Source: Sandaracinaceae bacterium (GTDB lineage Bacteria > Myxococcota_A > Polyangia > Polyangiales > Sandaracinaceae). From it: DNA of 43,279 bases. This document shows, piece by piece, positions 31,741 to 42,572 of the stretch. The notes beneath the pieces were generated by a model. The model had not been told where the DNA came from. It made no database searches and worked only from the letters and a program-made list of their open reading frames with translations. The position numbers and the translations under genes are program-made. How positions within the stretch are numbered: the stretch's first letter is position 1; every line of letters starts with the position of its first letter. The DNA is taken from NCBI GenBank assembly GCA_019694315.1, contig JAIBCE010000024.1:1-43279 (forward strand), in the 5' to 3' direction.

Positions 31741-32424
31741 TCAACGAGCCCAGAGCTTCACGCCACCCACGATCGCCGCGTCGTCGCGTCCCTTGCGCAC
31801 ACCCGGCGGCAGCTCCGGCAGGCGCTTGGTCTGCCCGCCGCCGAGCACGACGTCGTCGACCTGCATGGCGTCGCGGAGGAGCGCCACCACGCGGAACACG
31901 TGCTCGGCCCACTTCTTCTTGCCGAGCCGCTCGAGGCCGCGCTCTCCCACGAAGTCCTCGTAGCTCATGTCCTTCCGGTAGGGCAGGTGCGCCAGCTCGA
32001 GCGCTTGCACGAACTCGTCGCCGACGAGCGTGGTGCCGAGGCCCGTCCCGAGGCCGAGGAAGAGCATGCGACCGCCGTGGTGGTTGCCGAGCGCCTGCAG
32101 GGCCGCGTCGTTCACCACGCGCACGGGCGCGCCCAGCGCCGCGTCGTAGTCGAGCGTCACCCAGCCCCCCGCGAGGTTCACGGGCTCACGCGCGGGCCGG
32201 CCGTTCTTCACCGGGCCGGGAAAGCCGAGGCTCACCCGGTCGTAGGACCAGTCGCCGATGGCCTTCTTCACGCCTTCGACCATGTCCTCGGCCGTCATCT
32301 CGGGCCCCGAGGGCACCTTGATCGGCAGGGGATGATCGCCGAGCGCGACCTTCACGTTGTTGCCGCCCACGTCGATGACGAGGATCGATGACGTTGTAGC
32401 GGCCTTCGACTTCTTGGATGCCAT
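31741..32424 (-). CDS. ROK-family sugar kinase, polyphosphate glucokinase-like
   Basis: A 227-residue protein from the ATG at 32424. The phosphate-binding block is VIDVGGNNVKVAL (residues about 16-28), followed by SLGFPGPVKNGRP, a sugar-binding catalytic segment VRVVNDAALQALG (Asp as base), and LFLGLGTGLGTTLVGDEF. The segment ALELAHLPYRKDMSYEDFVG with LGKKKWAEHV is characteristic of the polyphosphate glucokinase branch, which phosphorylates glucose using polyphosphate and/or ATP. The Cys-rich zinc motif of other ROK proteins is absent, as in that branch. The product, glucose-6-phosphate, is the substrate of the zwf gene next upstream, from which it is separated by a 213-base gap holding a structured repeat. 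Donor preference cannot be read. Confidence 0.85.
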   Translation of the reverse strand: MASKKSKAATTSSILVIDVGGNNVKVALGDHPLPIKVPSGPEMTAEDMVEGVKKAIGDWSYDRVSLGFPGPVKNGRPAREPVNLAGGWVTLDYDAALGAPVRVVNDAALQALGNHHGGRMLFLGLGTGLGTTLVGDEFVQALELAHLPYRKDMSYEDFVGERGLERLGKKKWAEHVFRVVALLRDAMQVDDVVLGGGQTKRLPELPPGVRKGRDDAAIVGGVKLWAR

Positions 32425-32516
32425 GGCTTCCTCTCGAGTGACGAGACACTGGGAGCGCAGATCGCAGGGCGGCGCAGAGTACCGAGCGGGCGCGAGTCGT
32501 CCTTTCGGGGCGCCTT

Positions 32517-32635
32517 GCGGCGGGGTCTGCGAAGCAGACCCCTGGAGCAGCGAGGATGGAGGAGCGCAGCGACGAAGGACGAGCAGGGGGGAATGGGGGG
32601 AGTTGCCGACTCCCCCCGACGCGCGCGAAGCGCGC
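32517..32635. repeat. dispersed triple-hairpin element, copy 1
   Basis: Three perfect hairpins in a row. H1: 9-bp stem (32522-32530 with 32534-32542), loop GAA. H2: 9-bp stem (32595-32603 with 32609-32617), loop TGCCG. H3: 6-bp stem (32621-32626 with 32630-32635), loop GAA. A linker at 32581-32594 (GAGCAGGGGGGAAT) leads into H2. H3 ends two bases before the zwf stop codon (TAG at 32640-32638, leftward). A second copy at 42361-42468 has the same plan with different stem bases. Confidence 0.85.
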
Positions 32636-32637
32636 AG

Positions 32638-34044
32638 CTAACAGGGCGTGTTCCAGCCGCCGACCGCGTGCGTGAGCTCGTCGGCCTCCTTGGGGCCCCA
32701 GCTGCCGGGCTCGTACTCGTAGAGCGCGCTCGGGCCGTGCAGCACGGGATCGACGATCGCCCAGGCGGCCTCGACGATGTCGGTGCGCGCGAAGAGCGTG
32801 GCGTCTCCGGCCATCGCGTCACCGAGGAGGCGCTCGTAGTCGCCGAGGCGCACACCTTGTCCCGGCGCCTCGGCCACCTCGCCGAGGGTGAGCTCCACGG
32901 GCCTGCCGTTCATGCCCTCGCCGGGCTTCTTCACGCGGGTGCCCAGGGCGATCTGCACCTGAGGGCTGAGGCGGAATCGGATGTAGTTGCCCATCGACGG
33001 CGCGGGCTCGTTGAAGACGACCTGCGGTGGATTCTTGAACTCCACCATCACCTCGGTCGTGGTGGTCGCGAGGCTCTTGCCCGCGCGCACGTAGAAGGGC
33101 ACGCCCTCCCAACGCCACGAGTCCACGTAGAGGCGCAGCGCCGCGTACGTGGCCATGTACGAGTCCTTGGCCACGTCGGGCTCGTCGCGGTAGCCGCGGA
33201 ATTGGCCCCTCACCATGTGATCGGGGCTGAGCGGTCGGATCGTGCGGAGGACCTTGGCCTGCTCGTCGCGGATCGCCTCGGGGATCGTCGAGCTCGGGGC
33301 CTCCATGGCCAGATAGCTGACCACCTGGAGGAGGTGATTCTGGATGACGTCGCGGATGACGCCGGTCTCCTCGTAGAACTTGCCGCGACCCTTCACGCCG
33401 AAGCTCTCGGCCATGGTGATCTGCACGTTCTCCACGTAGTGCCGGTTCATGATCGGCTCGAGAAACGCATTCGCGAACCGGAAATAGAGGATGTTCTGGA
33501 CGGCCTCCTTGCCGAGGTAGTGGTCGATCCGGAACACCGAGTCCTCGCGGAACACGGTGTGGATGATCGCGTCGAGCTTGCGCGCCGACTCGAGATCTCG
33601 CCCGAACGGCTTCTCCACGATGACGCGGGCGTTGCTCGCGCAGCCCGAGCGACCCAGGCTCTCGATCACGGGGCCGAACATGCTGGGTGGAATGGCCAGG
33701 TAGTGAGCGGGACGCTGGCACTCGCCGAGCGCGGCCTTGAGGTGCTCGAAGGTGGCTGGGTCGTTGTAGTCACCGTCGACGTAGCGCATCTGGCGCGCGA
33801 GCTGCGCGAAGGCCGCCGGGTCGAGCACGCCCGCGTCGGTGCAGCTCGCCTGCGCACGCGCGATGAGCTTGGGGAGATCGAAGCCTGCGCGCGCGACGCC
33901 CACCACCGGGAAGTCGAGCTTGCCGCGCTTGGCCATGGCGTGGAGCGCCGGGAAGATCTTCTTGTAGGCGAGATCGCCCGTGGCGCCGAAGAACACGAGC
34001 GCGTCCGAGCGCTGTCGCGCGGTGGGCTGGACGAGGGCGCTCAC
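32638..34044 (-). CDS. zwf: glucose-6-phosphate 1-dehydrogenase
   Basis: A 468-residue enzyme that oxidises glucose-6-phosphate to 6-phosphogluconolactone with NADP, the first step of the oxidative pentose phosphate pathway. The nucleotide-binding block is [18 protein letters not shown] (about 17-34). The active-site segment is [14 protein letters not shown] (about 167-180), with [14 protein letters not shown] before it and [16 protein letters not shown] later. Length fits the family (about 450-510). The start is GTG 34044, overlapping the gnd stop by four bases (GTGA), with AGAAG upstream. Coupled translation with gnd is likely. A structured element follows at its 3' end. Confidence 0.96.
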   Translation of the reverse strand: MSALVQPTARQRSDALVFFGATGDLAYKKIFPALHAMAKRGKLDFPVVGVARAGFDLPKLIARAQASCTDAGVLDPAAFAQLARQMRYVDGDYNDPATFEHLKAALGECQRPAHYLAIPPSMFGPVIESLGRSGCASNARVIVEKPFGRDLESARKLDAIIHTVFREDSVFRIDHYLGKEAVQNILYFRFANAFLEPIMNRHYVENVQITMAESFGVKGRGKFYEETGVIRDVIQNHLLQVVSYLAMEAPSSTIPEAIRDEQAKVLRTIRPLSPDHMVRGQFRGYRDEPDVAKDSYMATYAALRLYVDSWRWEGVPFYVRAGKSLATTTTEVMVEFKNPPQVVFNEPAPSMGNYIRFRLSPQVQIALGTRVKKPGEGMNGRPVELTLGEVAEAPGQGVRLGDYERLLGDAMAGDATLFARTDIVEAAWAIVDPVLHGPSALYEYEPGSWGPKEADELTHAVGGWNTPC

Positions 34045-35051
34045 TTCTTCTCCAGGTGGCCGCCGAAGCCCAGGCGCTGGGCCGAGAGGACCTTGTTCTG
34101 GAAGAGGTCGAGGTCGCGCGACGCGAAGCGCTCGAAGAGCGAGGCGGTGAGCACGTGCGCGGGCACGCCGAGGTCCACCGCCGCGTCGATGGTCCACCGC
34201 CCTTCACCCGAGTCGGACACCTTGCCGCCGAAGGCCTCGAGCTTCGGATCCTTGGCGAGGGCCTGTGCCGTGAGGTCGAGGAGCCAGCTCGTGACGACGC
34301 TGCCGCGGCGCCAGAGCTCGGTGATCGCCGCGAGGTCGAAGTCGTACTGGTAGTGCTCGGGGTTCCGGAGCGGCGCAGTCTCGGCGTTCTTCTCGTGGCT
34401 GGCCTTACCGAGGTTGGCGTTCGCGAGGATGTTCAGGCCCTCTCCGAAGGCCGCCATCATCCCGTACTCGATCCCGTTGTGGATCATCTTCACGAAGTGC
34501 CCTGCACCCGGGCCGCCGCAGTGGAGATAGCCCTCCTCCGCGGTCGTGCCGACCTTCTCCGCGCCTGGCGTGCGGGGGATGTCGCCGCGCCCCGGCGCGA
34601 GGGTCTTGAAGATGGGATCGAGGCGCTCGACCACGGCCTTGTCGCCGCCGATCATCAGGCAATAGCCGCGCTCGAGGCCCCACACGCCACCGCTCGTGCC
34701 CATGTCGATGCAGTGGATGCCCTTGGGCCCGAGGCGCGCCGCGCGCGCGATGTCGTCGTGGTAGTGCGAGTTGCCGCCGTCGATCAGCACATCGCCCGGC
34801 TCGAGGTGCTGCGCCAGCTCGCTCGCGATGCGATCGGTGATCGCCGCCGGCAGCATCAGGCAGATCGCCCGCGGGGCCGCCAGCTTCTTGACGAGATCCT
34901 CGAGCCCGCTCGCGCCGACCGCGCCCTCCTTCACGAGGGCCTCGACGGCCGCGGGGCTCACATCGGACACGACGCACTCGTGGCCACCGCGCATCAGCCG
35001 GCGAACCATGTTCGCGCCCATCCGCCCAAGACCGACCATTCCGAGCTGCAT
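34041..35051 (-). CDS. gnd: 6-phosphogluconate dehydrogenase, decarboxylating (short form)
   Basis: A 336-residue enzyme that oxidises 6-phosphogluconate to ribulose-5-phosphate and CO2. Rossmann fold [20 protein letters not shown] at the N-terminus, then [36 protein letters not shown] and the active-site block [20 protein letters not shown] with Lys and Asn in place. The length is that of the short (about 300-340) class, which often prefers NAD, rather than the 470-residue class. The ATG at 35051 is the natural start, preceded by GGGGGTC. It is the first gene of the leftward gnd-zwf-ROK-yggX-mutS-like series and diverges from a toxin-antitoxin pair. Confidence 0.94.
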   Translation of the reverse strand: MQLGMVGLGRMGANMVRRLMRGGHECVVSDVSPAAVEALVKEGAVGASGLEDLVKKLAAPRAICLMLPAAITDRIASELAQHLEPGDVLIDGGNSHYHDDIARAARLGPKGIHCIDMGTSGGVWGLERGYCLMIGGDKAVVERLDPIFKTLAPGRGDIPRTPGAEKVGTTAEEGYLHCGGPGAGHFVKMIHNGIEYGMMAAFGEGLNILANANLGKASHEKNAETAPLRNPEHYQYDFDLAAITELWRRGSVVTSWLLDLTAQALAKDPKLEAFGGKVSDSGEGRWTIDAAVDLGVPAHVLTASLFERFASRDLDLFQNKVLSAQRLGFGGHLEKK

Positions 35052-35144
35052 CGAAGACCCCCGATCCGCCGGCGGAGTGCCGACGCGAGGAGGAAAGCCT
35101 ACGCGAAGCGCCCGCACGATCGGAAGCGCGATGTCCGCGCTGCG

Positions 35145-35157
35145 ACACAGGCTGTGT
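35145..35157. promoter_or_regulatory. short inverted repeat before the antitoxin gene
   Basis: ACACAGGCTGTGT (5-bp arms, 3-base centre) lies 12 bases before the ATG at 35170. Toxin-antitoxin operons are usually self-repressed through such dyads near the start, so this is a candidate operator; it could also affect gnd, whose start is at 35051 on the other strand. Confidence 0.35.
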
Positions 35158-35169
35158 TACAACCGGTGC

Positions 35170-35442
35170 ATGAAGCGCGCGGTCTCCAAGCGGCAGGGCA
35201 CGACCCGCACGATGTCGATCTCGGTGGACGCCTCGACGGAGAGCGTCCTTCGCTCGTTCGCGGAGCGGCACTTCGCGGGGAACGTCTCGGCGCTCGTCTC
35301 TGCGCTCGCCAAGGAGCTTCGTCGCAAGGAAGCGATGGCGTGGCTGCTCGCGCGCGCGGGTGTGCCTCGCCTCTCCGCGGAAGAGACGGCCACGCTGATG
35401 GCAGAGATCGAGGGGCGCCCGAGCGCACGGCGCGTGGCGTGA
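35170..35442 (+). CDS. antitoxin-like protein of a type II (VapB-like) module
   Basis: A 90-residue basic protein from the ATG at 35170; an in-frame ATG at 35131 has a GGAAG ahead of it but would add an odd Cys-rich leader. The N-terminal part RTMSISVDASTESVLRSFAE has a strand then a helix, as in ribbon-helix-helix DNA-binding antitoxins. The second half (AKELRRKEAMAWLLARAGVP and LSAEETATLMAEIEG) is helical and would wrap the toxin. The stop overlaps the GTG of the PIN gene (GTGA). Small size, coupling and a dyad upstream support an antitoxin; the family is not exactly identified. Confidence 0.75.
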   Translation: MKRAVSKRQGTTRTMSISVDASTESVLRSFAERHFAGNVSALVSALAKELRRKEAMAWLLARAGVPRLSAEETATLMAEIEGRPSARRVA

Positions 35443-35891
35443 CGCGCTCGCCGCCTCGAGAGCCGCCCGAGCCGGCCTCTCCGCGGGCCTCTACTTCGGG
35501 CGCGGCGCGCGGCGTGACGATCGACACGGGCGCCCTCATTGGCCTCGAGCGGAGGAAGGCGCGCGCCATCCACTTCCTCGACCTCGCCGATCAGGGCCTC
35601 ATCACGCTGCACGCACCGGGTGTCGTGTTGACGGAGTGGTGGCGCGGCCCGACCGAGGTGCGCCGGAGGATCCTCCAGGTCGTCGAGGTGCTGCCGCTGA
35701 CGCTGGCGATGCACCACGCAGCGGGCGAAGCGCTCGCCACGGTGCGTGGCGCGACAGCCATCGACGCGATGGTGATGGCCTTCGCGGCCTCCCGTGGCGA
35801 GCCCGTCCTCACGGGCGATGTCGAGGATCTCGAGCGCCTGCGCGCGGCGTTCCCGACCGTGCGGGTGCTGGGCCTCGCCTCGCGCACCTGA
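35439..35891 (+). CDS. PIN-domain toxin (VapC-like ribonuclease)
   Basis: A protein of 150 residues from GTG 35439, or 125 residues from GTG 35514 (VTIDTGALIGLERR), where the PIN domain begins; the leader before it (SPPREPPEPASPRAS) is Pro-rich and may not be translated. The acidic metal-binding residues are in place: Asp in TIDTGALIGLE, Glu in VVLTEWWRG, Asp in AIDAMVMAFA and Asp in VLTGDVEDLERL. VapC-type PIN proteins are Mg-dependent ribonucleases that often cut tRNA or rRNA. It is coupled to the antitoxin gene. The pair sits between divergent gnd and codirectional pgl, 45 bases before the latter. Confidence 0.82.
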   Translation: MTRSPPREPPEPASPRASTSGAARGVTIDTGALIGLERRKARAIHFLDLADQGLITLHAPGVVLTEWWRGPTEVRRRILQVVEVLPLTLAMHHAAGEALATVRGATAIDAMVMAFAASRGEPVLTGDVEDLERLRAAFPTVRVLGLASRT

Positions 35892-35936
35892 CCCGGGTCT
35901 CTTGGCGCGCGATCGAGGAACGGCCAGACTCCGGCG

Positions 35937-36650
35937 ATGCCGCGTGCCGAGATCATCATCGTCTCGAGCGTCGGGGATGCGCTCGCGTCGCTGGTGTCCT
36001 CGCGCGCCCGAGAGGCCGCCGCGCGTGGCGCGACGCTCGCGCTCGCCTTGCCCGGTGGCTCGGTCGCGACGAGCGGCTTTCCCGCGATCGCCGCCGCGCC
36101 GATCGACTTCTCGCGCCTCGAGCTCTTCTGGGGTGACGAGCGCGCGGTGCCTCCCGATCACGCGGACTCGAACTACGGTGTGTGTGCGCGCCTGTTGCTC
36201 GCCTCTGCGCCCATCCCCGCCGCGCAGGTGCACCGCATGCCCGCCGATCGCGAGGATCTCGAGGCCGCCGCGCGCGAGCACGAGGCGCTCGTGCGATCGC
36301 GCGGTCTGGACGTGGCGATCCTCGGTGTGGGCCCCGATGGCCACGTCTGCTCGCTCTTTCCGGGCCACGCGCTCCTCGACGAAGAGGAGCGCTGGGTCCG
36401 CGCGATCACGGACTCTCCCAAACCACCCTCCTCGCGACTGACCCTCACGCTGCCCGCGCTCGCCGCCGCGAAGGAGCTGGTCGTGGTCGCCACGGGCGAG
36501 GCCAAGGCCCGAGTCGTGCGCGAGGCCCTCGAGGAGGATGCCAGTCGTCTCCCTCTGGCCCTCGCCCTCCGCGCCGCGAGACGCGCCACGGTGATCCTCG
36601 ACGAGCCTGCGAGCGCCCGGCTCTGCGCCACGGACGACGACGACGACTGA
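35937..36650 (+). CDS. pgl: 6-phosphogluconolactonase
   Basis: A 237-residue enzyme that hydrolyses 6-phosphogluconolactone, linking zwf and gnd. Family marks are ATLALALPGGSVATSGFP near the N-terminus, LELFWGDERAVPPDHADSNY, and DVAILGVGPDGHVCSLFPGH, with the catalytic-site His in place. The ATG at 35937 gives the normal start. It ends in an Asp-rich tail (CATDDDDD). It lies on the opposite strand from zwf and gnd, separated from gnd by the toxin-antitoxin pair, so the set is not one operon. Its stop is convergent with the glucosidase gene, 27 bases apart. Confidence 0.93.
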   Translation: MPRAEIIIVSSVGDALASLVSSRAREAAARGATLALALPGGSVATSGFPAIAAAPIDFSRLELFWGDERAVPPDHADSNYGVCARLLLASAPIPAAQVHRMPADREDLEAAAREHEALVRSRGLDVAILGVGPDGHVCSLFPGHALLDEEERWVRAITDSPKPPSSRLTLTLPALAAAKELVVVATGEAKARVVREALEEDASRLPLALALRAARRATVILDEPASARLCATDDDDD

Positions 36651-36677
36651 TGCCATGTCCTGCGTGACGGGTCAGTG

Positions 36678-39293
<2,616 letters not shown>

Positions 39294-39342
39294 GGGAGGA
39301 GCGTCGTCTCGGCGCGCTCGGAATTCAACGCGGGCTCGTCGA

Positions 39343-39801
39343 TCAGCGCAGGCGGCGCACCTCGAGGAGCGAGAACGCGTGGTCCTCGAGCGCGAGCTCC
39401 ACCACCACGTCGACGGGCTCGTCGTGGCCCTCTCGCAGCCGCACCGTGATGCGGCCCCGCTGGCCCGCGAGCGTCGCGTCGGTGCCGACGACCGGCGTGT
39501 CGTCGGTCAGCTCGGGCACGGCCGACGCGATCGCCTCGCGGAGGGCGGCCTCGCCGTCACCAGGCTCGATCCACACGCGTCGACGATCGGCCACGACGGC
39601 CACGGCCTCCTCGCCCGAGAGCTGCGCGAGCGCGTCGGCGCGGGCCTCGCCTCGCGCCCCTTCGAGCGCTCCCTCGATCGCCTCGAGCCGCTCCTCGTCG
39701 GACTCGACCAGCGCGTCGGCGACGAAGACCACGCCGAAGACGGCCACGAGGGTCGTGGCGATGTACACGGCCAGGCGCACCGGGGTCAGGGAGGAGCTCA
39801 T
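39343..39801 (-). CDS. membrane-anchored hypothetical protein
   Basis: A 152-residue protein. The ATG at 39801 has a good AAGGAG ribosome site seven bases away, so I prefer it to the ATG at 39831. A single N-terminal helix (VRLAVYIATTLVAVFGVVFV, about 8-28) is followed by an acidic helical stretch (SDEERLEAIEGALEGARGEA) and then a compact alpha/beta domain of about 95 residues (EAVAVVADRRRVWIEP, LREAIASAVPELTDD, RGRITVRLREGHDEPVDVVV, ALEDHAFSLLEVRRLR). The domain probably lies outside the cytoplasm. No family is recognised. It follows the glucosidase gene only in position: it lies 49 bases upstream of the glucosidase start on the same strand and might be cotranscribed. Confidence 0.7.
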   Translation of the reverse strand: MSSSLTPVRLAVYIATTLVAVFGVVFVADALVESDEERLEAIEGALEGARGEARADALAQLSGEEAVAVVADRRRVWIEPGDGEAALREAIASAVPELTDDTPVVGTDATLAGQRGRITVRLREGHDEPVDVVVELALEDHAFSLLEVRRLR

Positions 39802-40029
39802 GGTCACGCTCCTTCGCAGCGCGCGTGCCATGGGCGCCCGTCCGAGAAACGGCCATTTTTGCGAGGAATTCGCCGCGTGTGGCCGGCGCGCGCTGTCACT
39901 TTGTCAGCGGGCGTCGCAAGCAACGTGACGATCGATCATCGCGCCGAGCTTCGGTCGGGGTCCGCTGATGCGTCGCGTCAACCGGGCGCGGCGTGCTCGT
40001 CCGCCCGAGCGCGTGATAGACACGGATCC

Positions 40030-41178
40030 ATGACGCAGAGTCACTCTTCTCCGAGCGCGCATCCGTTCCCGGTGCTCCGGTCGACAGGCGTCTCCAGCGT
40101 CGAGCCGCTCTCGCCCGAGCTGCTGCTCCGCATGCACGAGCTCATGGTGGAGGGGCGCGCGCTCGAGGAGCGCCTCATCCGCATGCAGCGCGGCGGCGAG
40201 GGCTATTTCTGGATCGGCGGTCCGGGCGAAGAGGCCTTCAACACGGCGCTCGGCCTCCTCGTGCACAAGGGCGAGGGGCTCGATCACGACTACCTGCACC
40301 TCCACTATCGCTCGAGCGCCACGCTGCTCGCGATGGGGGCGGACCCGGTCGACGCGCTCAGGCAGATGCGGAACACGGTCACCGATCCGTACTCGGGCGG
40401 GCGCAATTTCGTGGGGCACTACTCGCGGCGCGCGTGGAACCTCGTGCCGATCACGAGCCCGATCGAGATCCAGTACGGGCAGGCCATCGGCACCGCGGTC
40501 GCGCAGAAGCGCGCGCGCCCTTCGGGCGGGAGCGACGCCGACGGCATCACGATCGTGCAGGGCGGCGACGCGGGCACGGCCGAGGGCGACTTCGCGAGCT
40601 GCTTGATCTGGGCGGCCCGCCCCGGCTTCGAGCTGCCCATGCTGATCATCGTGACCAACAACGGCTGGGGCATCTCCACGCCGGAGCACGAGCAGCAGGG
40701 CGGCGAGCACATCGCGGATCGCGGCGCGGCGCTCGGCATGAAGACGATGGTGATCGACGGCAACGACGTGGAGAGCGCGTACCGCGGGCTCGAGAGCGCG
40801 ATGCGCTACGTGCGCACGGAGCGGAAGCCGCTCGTGCTCGAGGCCTACGTGTCGCGCCTCTACGGCCACTCGTCGAGCTCGGGCTCGAACTACGTGGACA
40901 GCGAGATCGACTGCATCGTGGAGCTCGAGAAGAAGCTCGCGGCCCGCGGCCTGCGCACGGGCGACGAGTGTCGCGCGGCGCGTGAGCGTCACGAGCATCG
41001 TCTCCTCGAGGCCGGCAAGATGGTCGCGGTCGAGCAGCGCCCTCCCGGCGAGGCCGTGTGGGAGCACGTGTTCGCCGAGCGCGATCACGTGGGCGAGCAC
41101 GCGCGCAAGGTGCCGCACGACAACCGCGTGTGGCGTGCGCCGGCGTGCTCGTTCCCGACGCAGAAGACCAAGAACTGA
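40030..41178 (+). CDS. 2-oxoacid dehydrogenase E1 component, alpha subunit
   Basis: A 382-residue thiamine-diphosphate subunit that partners an E1 beta. The N-terminal block LMVEGRALEERLIRMQRGGE and GGPGEEAFNTALGLLV are typical, as is DYLHLHYRSSATLLAMGADP with NFVGHYSRRAWNLVPITSPI. The ThDP motif reads GDAGTAEGD (from about residue 179) and ends with NN (210-211) in VTNNGWGIST; the usual third residue Gly of GDG is Ala here. The C-terminal part has a Ser-rich phosphorylation-loop-like stretch (YGHSSSSGSNYVDSEID), as in branched-chain enzymes. A GATAGA ten bases upstream may be a -10. No E1 beta, E2 or E3 gene adjoins it. Confidence 0.88.
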   Translation: MTQSHSSPSAHPFPVLRSTGVSSVEPLSPELLLRMHELMVEGRALEERLIRMQRGGEGYFWIGGPGEEAFNTALGLLVHKGEGLDHDYLHLHYRSSATLLAMGADPVDALRQMRNTVTDPYSGGRNFVGHYSRRAWNLVPITSPIEIQYGQAIGTAVAQKRARPSGGSDADGITIVQGGDAGTAEGDFASCLIWAARPGFELPMLIIVTNNGWGISTPEHEQQGGEHIADRGAALGMKTMVIDGNDVESAYRGLESAMRYVRTERKPLVLEAYVSRLYGHSSSSGSNYVDSEIDCIVELEKKLAARGLRTGDECRAARERHEHRLLEAGKMVAVEQRPPGEAVWEHVFAERDHVGEHARKVPHDNRVWRAPACSFPTQKTKN

Positions 41179-41208
41179 TCGGCGCTCTGATCGGCGCTCG
41201 ATCGACGC

Positions 41209-41222
41209 CACGCCGAGGCGTG
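41209..41222 (+). terminator. possible hairpin after E1 alpha
   Basis: CACGCCGAGGCGTG forms a 6-bp stem with a two-base (or 5-bp with a four-base) loop, 31 bases after the E1 alpha stop. There is no T-tract. In the same 236-base gap, the octamer-like string GATCGGCGCTC occurs twice (41178 and 41190 areas); no other feature is seen there. Confidence 0.25.
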
Positions 41223-41414
41223 CGCGGGGCCCGACCCCTTCGATCGCTCACGTCTCCGAAGCTTCTCGTGGCCGCGGCCGAGGCGCTCCGTCGTGGTGTG
41301 GCCGCGCCCGCGAACCGTGCGACATCGACAGCCGTTCTCGCTCCCTCACGGCTCTCTCACACTGCGCAAAATTCTCTCACTTGTGTGCGCGTCGGAAACC
41401 CGAAGACTGCGAGC

Positions 41415-42320
41415 ATGCTTCGAACCACCCGACACGCTCGTCACCTCCTCTCGACCGCTGGTGCGCTCCTCGTGCTCTCGTCGCTCGCCGCGTGCGGCGA
41501 CGACGGCTACCTGCCGCCCGTCTCGCGCAACGACGCCGCGATTCCGCCCGGAGTCGACGGTGGTCTCGGCGCGATCGACACGGGCATGTCGACCGGCCCC
41601 TCGGGCCTGCCGTGCGACGTGGCGATGGTGCTCTCGACGTATTGCTCGAGCTGCCACGGCTCGACCCCTGCGGGCGGCGCCTACAACTCGATGATGACGC
41701 GGGATCAGCTGCTCGCGAATTCCACCTCGCGGCCCGGCATGACGGTCCTCGACGTGGCGGTCGCGCGCATGATGGACGGCTCGATGCCGCCGGCCCCGGC
41801 CACGGTGCCCGCCGCCGACATCGCCACGATCTCCACGTGGCAGTCCGCGGGCGCGCCGGCGGGGAGCTGCGAGATGCCGACCGACCCGTTCGCGGGCCCC
41901 GACACCTGCACGAGCGGCACGATGTGGACCGGCGGCAACCGCGAGTCCGAGCTCATGCACCCGGGCCTCGCCTGCATCGACTGCCACACGTCGATGCGCG
42001 AGGGTCCGTACCTCTACGTGGCGGGCACCGTGTACGCGAGCGGTCGTGAGGTGCCCGACTGCAACGGCATCCGCAGCACGGGCGCCGATCCGGTGACGGT
42101 CGAGATCACCGACGCGACGGGCTACGTGCTCACGCTCTACCCCAACGCGGCGGGCAACTTCCTCGACGAGGACATCCCCCTCACCTTCCCGGTCTCTGCG
42201 CGGGTGCTCTACCAGGGCCGCGAGCGACGCATGGCGGCGCCGATCACCAACGGCGACTGCAACAGCTGCCACACGCTGCGCGGCGCCATGGGCGCGCCGG
42301 GCCGCATCGTGGTTCCGTGA
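41415..42320 (+). CDS. lipoprotein with three heme-c motifs
   Basis: A 301-residue protein from the ATG at 41415. The signal peptide ends in a lipobox (LSSLAAC, Cys 27), then an Asp/Gly-rich linker. Three CxxCH sites are seen: CSSCH (77-81), CIDCH (187-191) and CNSCH (282-286). After the first, GSMPPAPATVPAADIATIS at about 122-140 offers a Met-Pro-Pro pair typical of class I cytochrome c axial ligand loops. The middle segment (VTVEITDATGYVLTLYPNAA) is a beta domain of carboxypeptidase-regulatory type. The protein probably carries electrons or serves as a surface heme protein. It has no partner nearby; the DUF1592 protein also has a CxxCH but lies 29 kb away. Confidence 0.82.
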   Translation: MLRTTRHARHLLSTAGALLVLSSLAACGDDGYLPPVSRNDAAIPPGVDGGLGAIDTGMSTGPSGLPCDVAMVLSTYCSSCHGSTPAGGAYNSMMTRDQLLANSTSRPGMTVLDVAVARMMDGSMPPAPATVPAADIATISTWQSAGAPAGSCEMPTDPFAGPDTCTSGTMWTGGNRESELMHPGLACIDCHTSMREGPYLYVAGTVYASGREVPDCNGIRSTGADPVTVEITDATGYVLTLYPNAAGNFLDEDIPLTFPVSARVLYQGRERRMAAPITNGDCNSCHTLRGAMGAPGRIVVP

Positions 42321-42360
42321 GCTGAGAGAGGGAGAAAGAATCGCCCGGGGACGCCACGCG

Positions 42361-42468
42361 GCGGGGTTGCGCAGCAACCCCAGGAGCGCGCGAGAAAGCG
42401 AGGCTCGGGGAGCGTCGAGCAGGGGGGAATGGGGGGGAGTTGCTCCCCCCGACCGCGCCGAAGGCGCG
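42361..42468. repeat. dispersed triple-hairpin element, copy 2
   Basis: Same plan as the copy at 32517. H1: 8-bp stem (42363-42370 with 42374-42381), loop GCA. H2: 8-bp stem (42432-42439 with 42443-42450), loop TTG. H3: 6-bp stem (42454-42459 with 42463-42468), loop GAA. The linker GAGCAGGGGGGAAT is at 42417-42430. Stem bases differ from copy 1 in H1 and H3 but stay fully paired. It lies 40 bases after the triheme lipoprotein stop. Confidence 0.85.
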
Positions 42469-42507
42469 AAAATACTGAGTTGTGCTCTCGCGCCCTCCGC
42501 TGACGAG

Positions 42508-42541
42508 ACGAGCCCAGGATCCTCGAGGATCCTGGGCTCGT
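42508..42541. terminator. 34-bp perfect palindrome between convergent genes
   Basis: A 17-bp arm each side, centred on CTCGAG, without any mismatch; it contains GGATCC twice. It lies between the rightward triheme lipoprotein gene and the leftward gene ending at 42573. A very stable RNA hairpin would form in either transcript, so a bidirectional terminator is plausible, although no T-tract follows. Confidence 0.5.
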
Positions 42542-42572
42542 TCGCGTAGGGAGCGGTGGATCGGGGGCGACG

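Noticed and set aside
34771-35169. Upstream extension of the antitoxin gene across the gnd region
   Set aside because: The extension overlaps gnd in antisense and encodes Arg/Ser-rich sequence; the antitoxin core begins at about 35170-35210.
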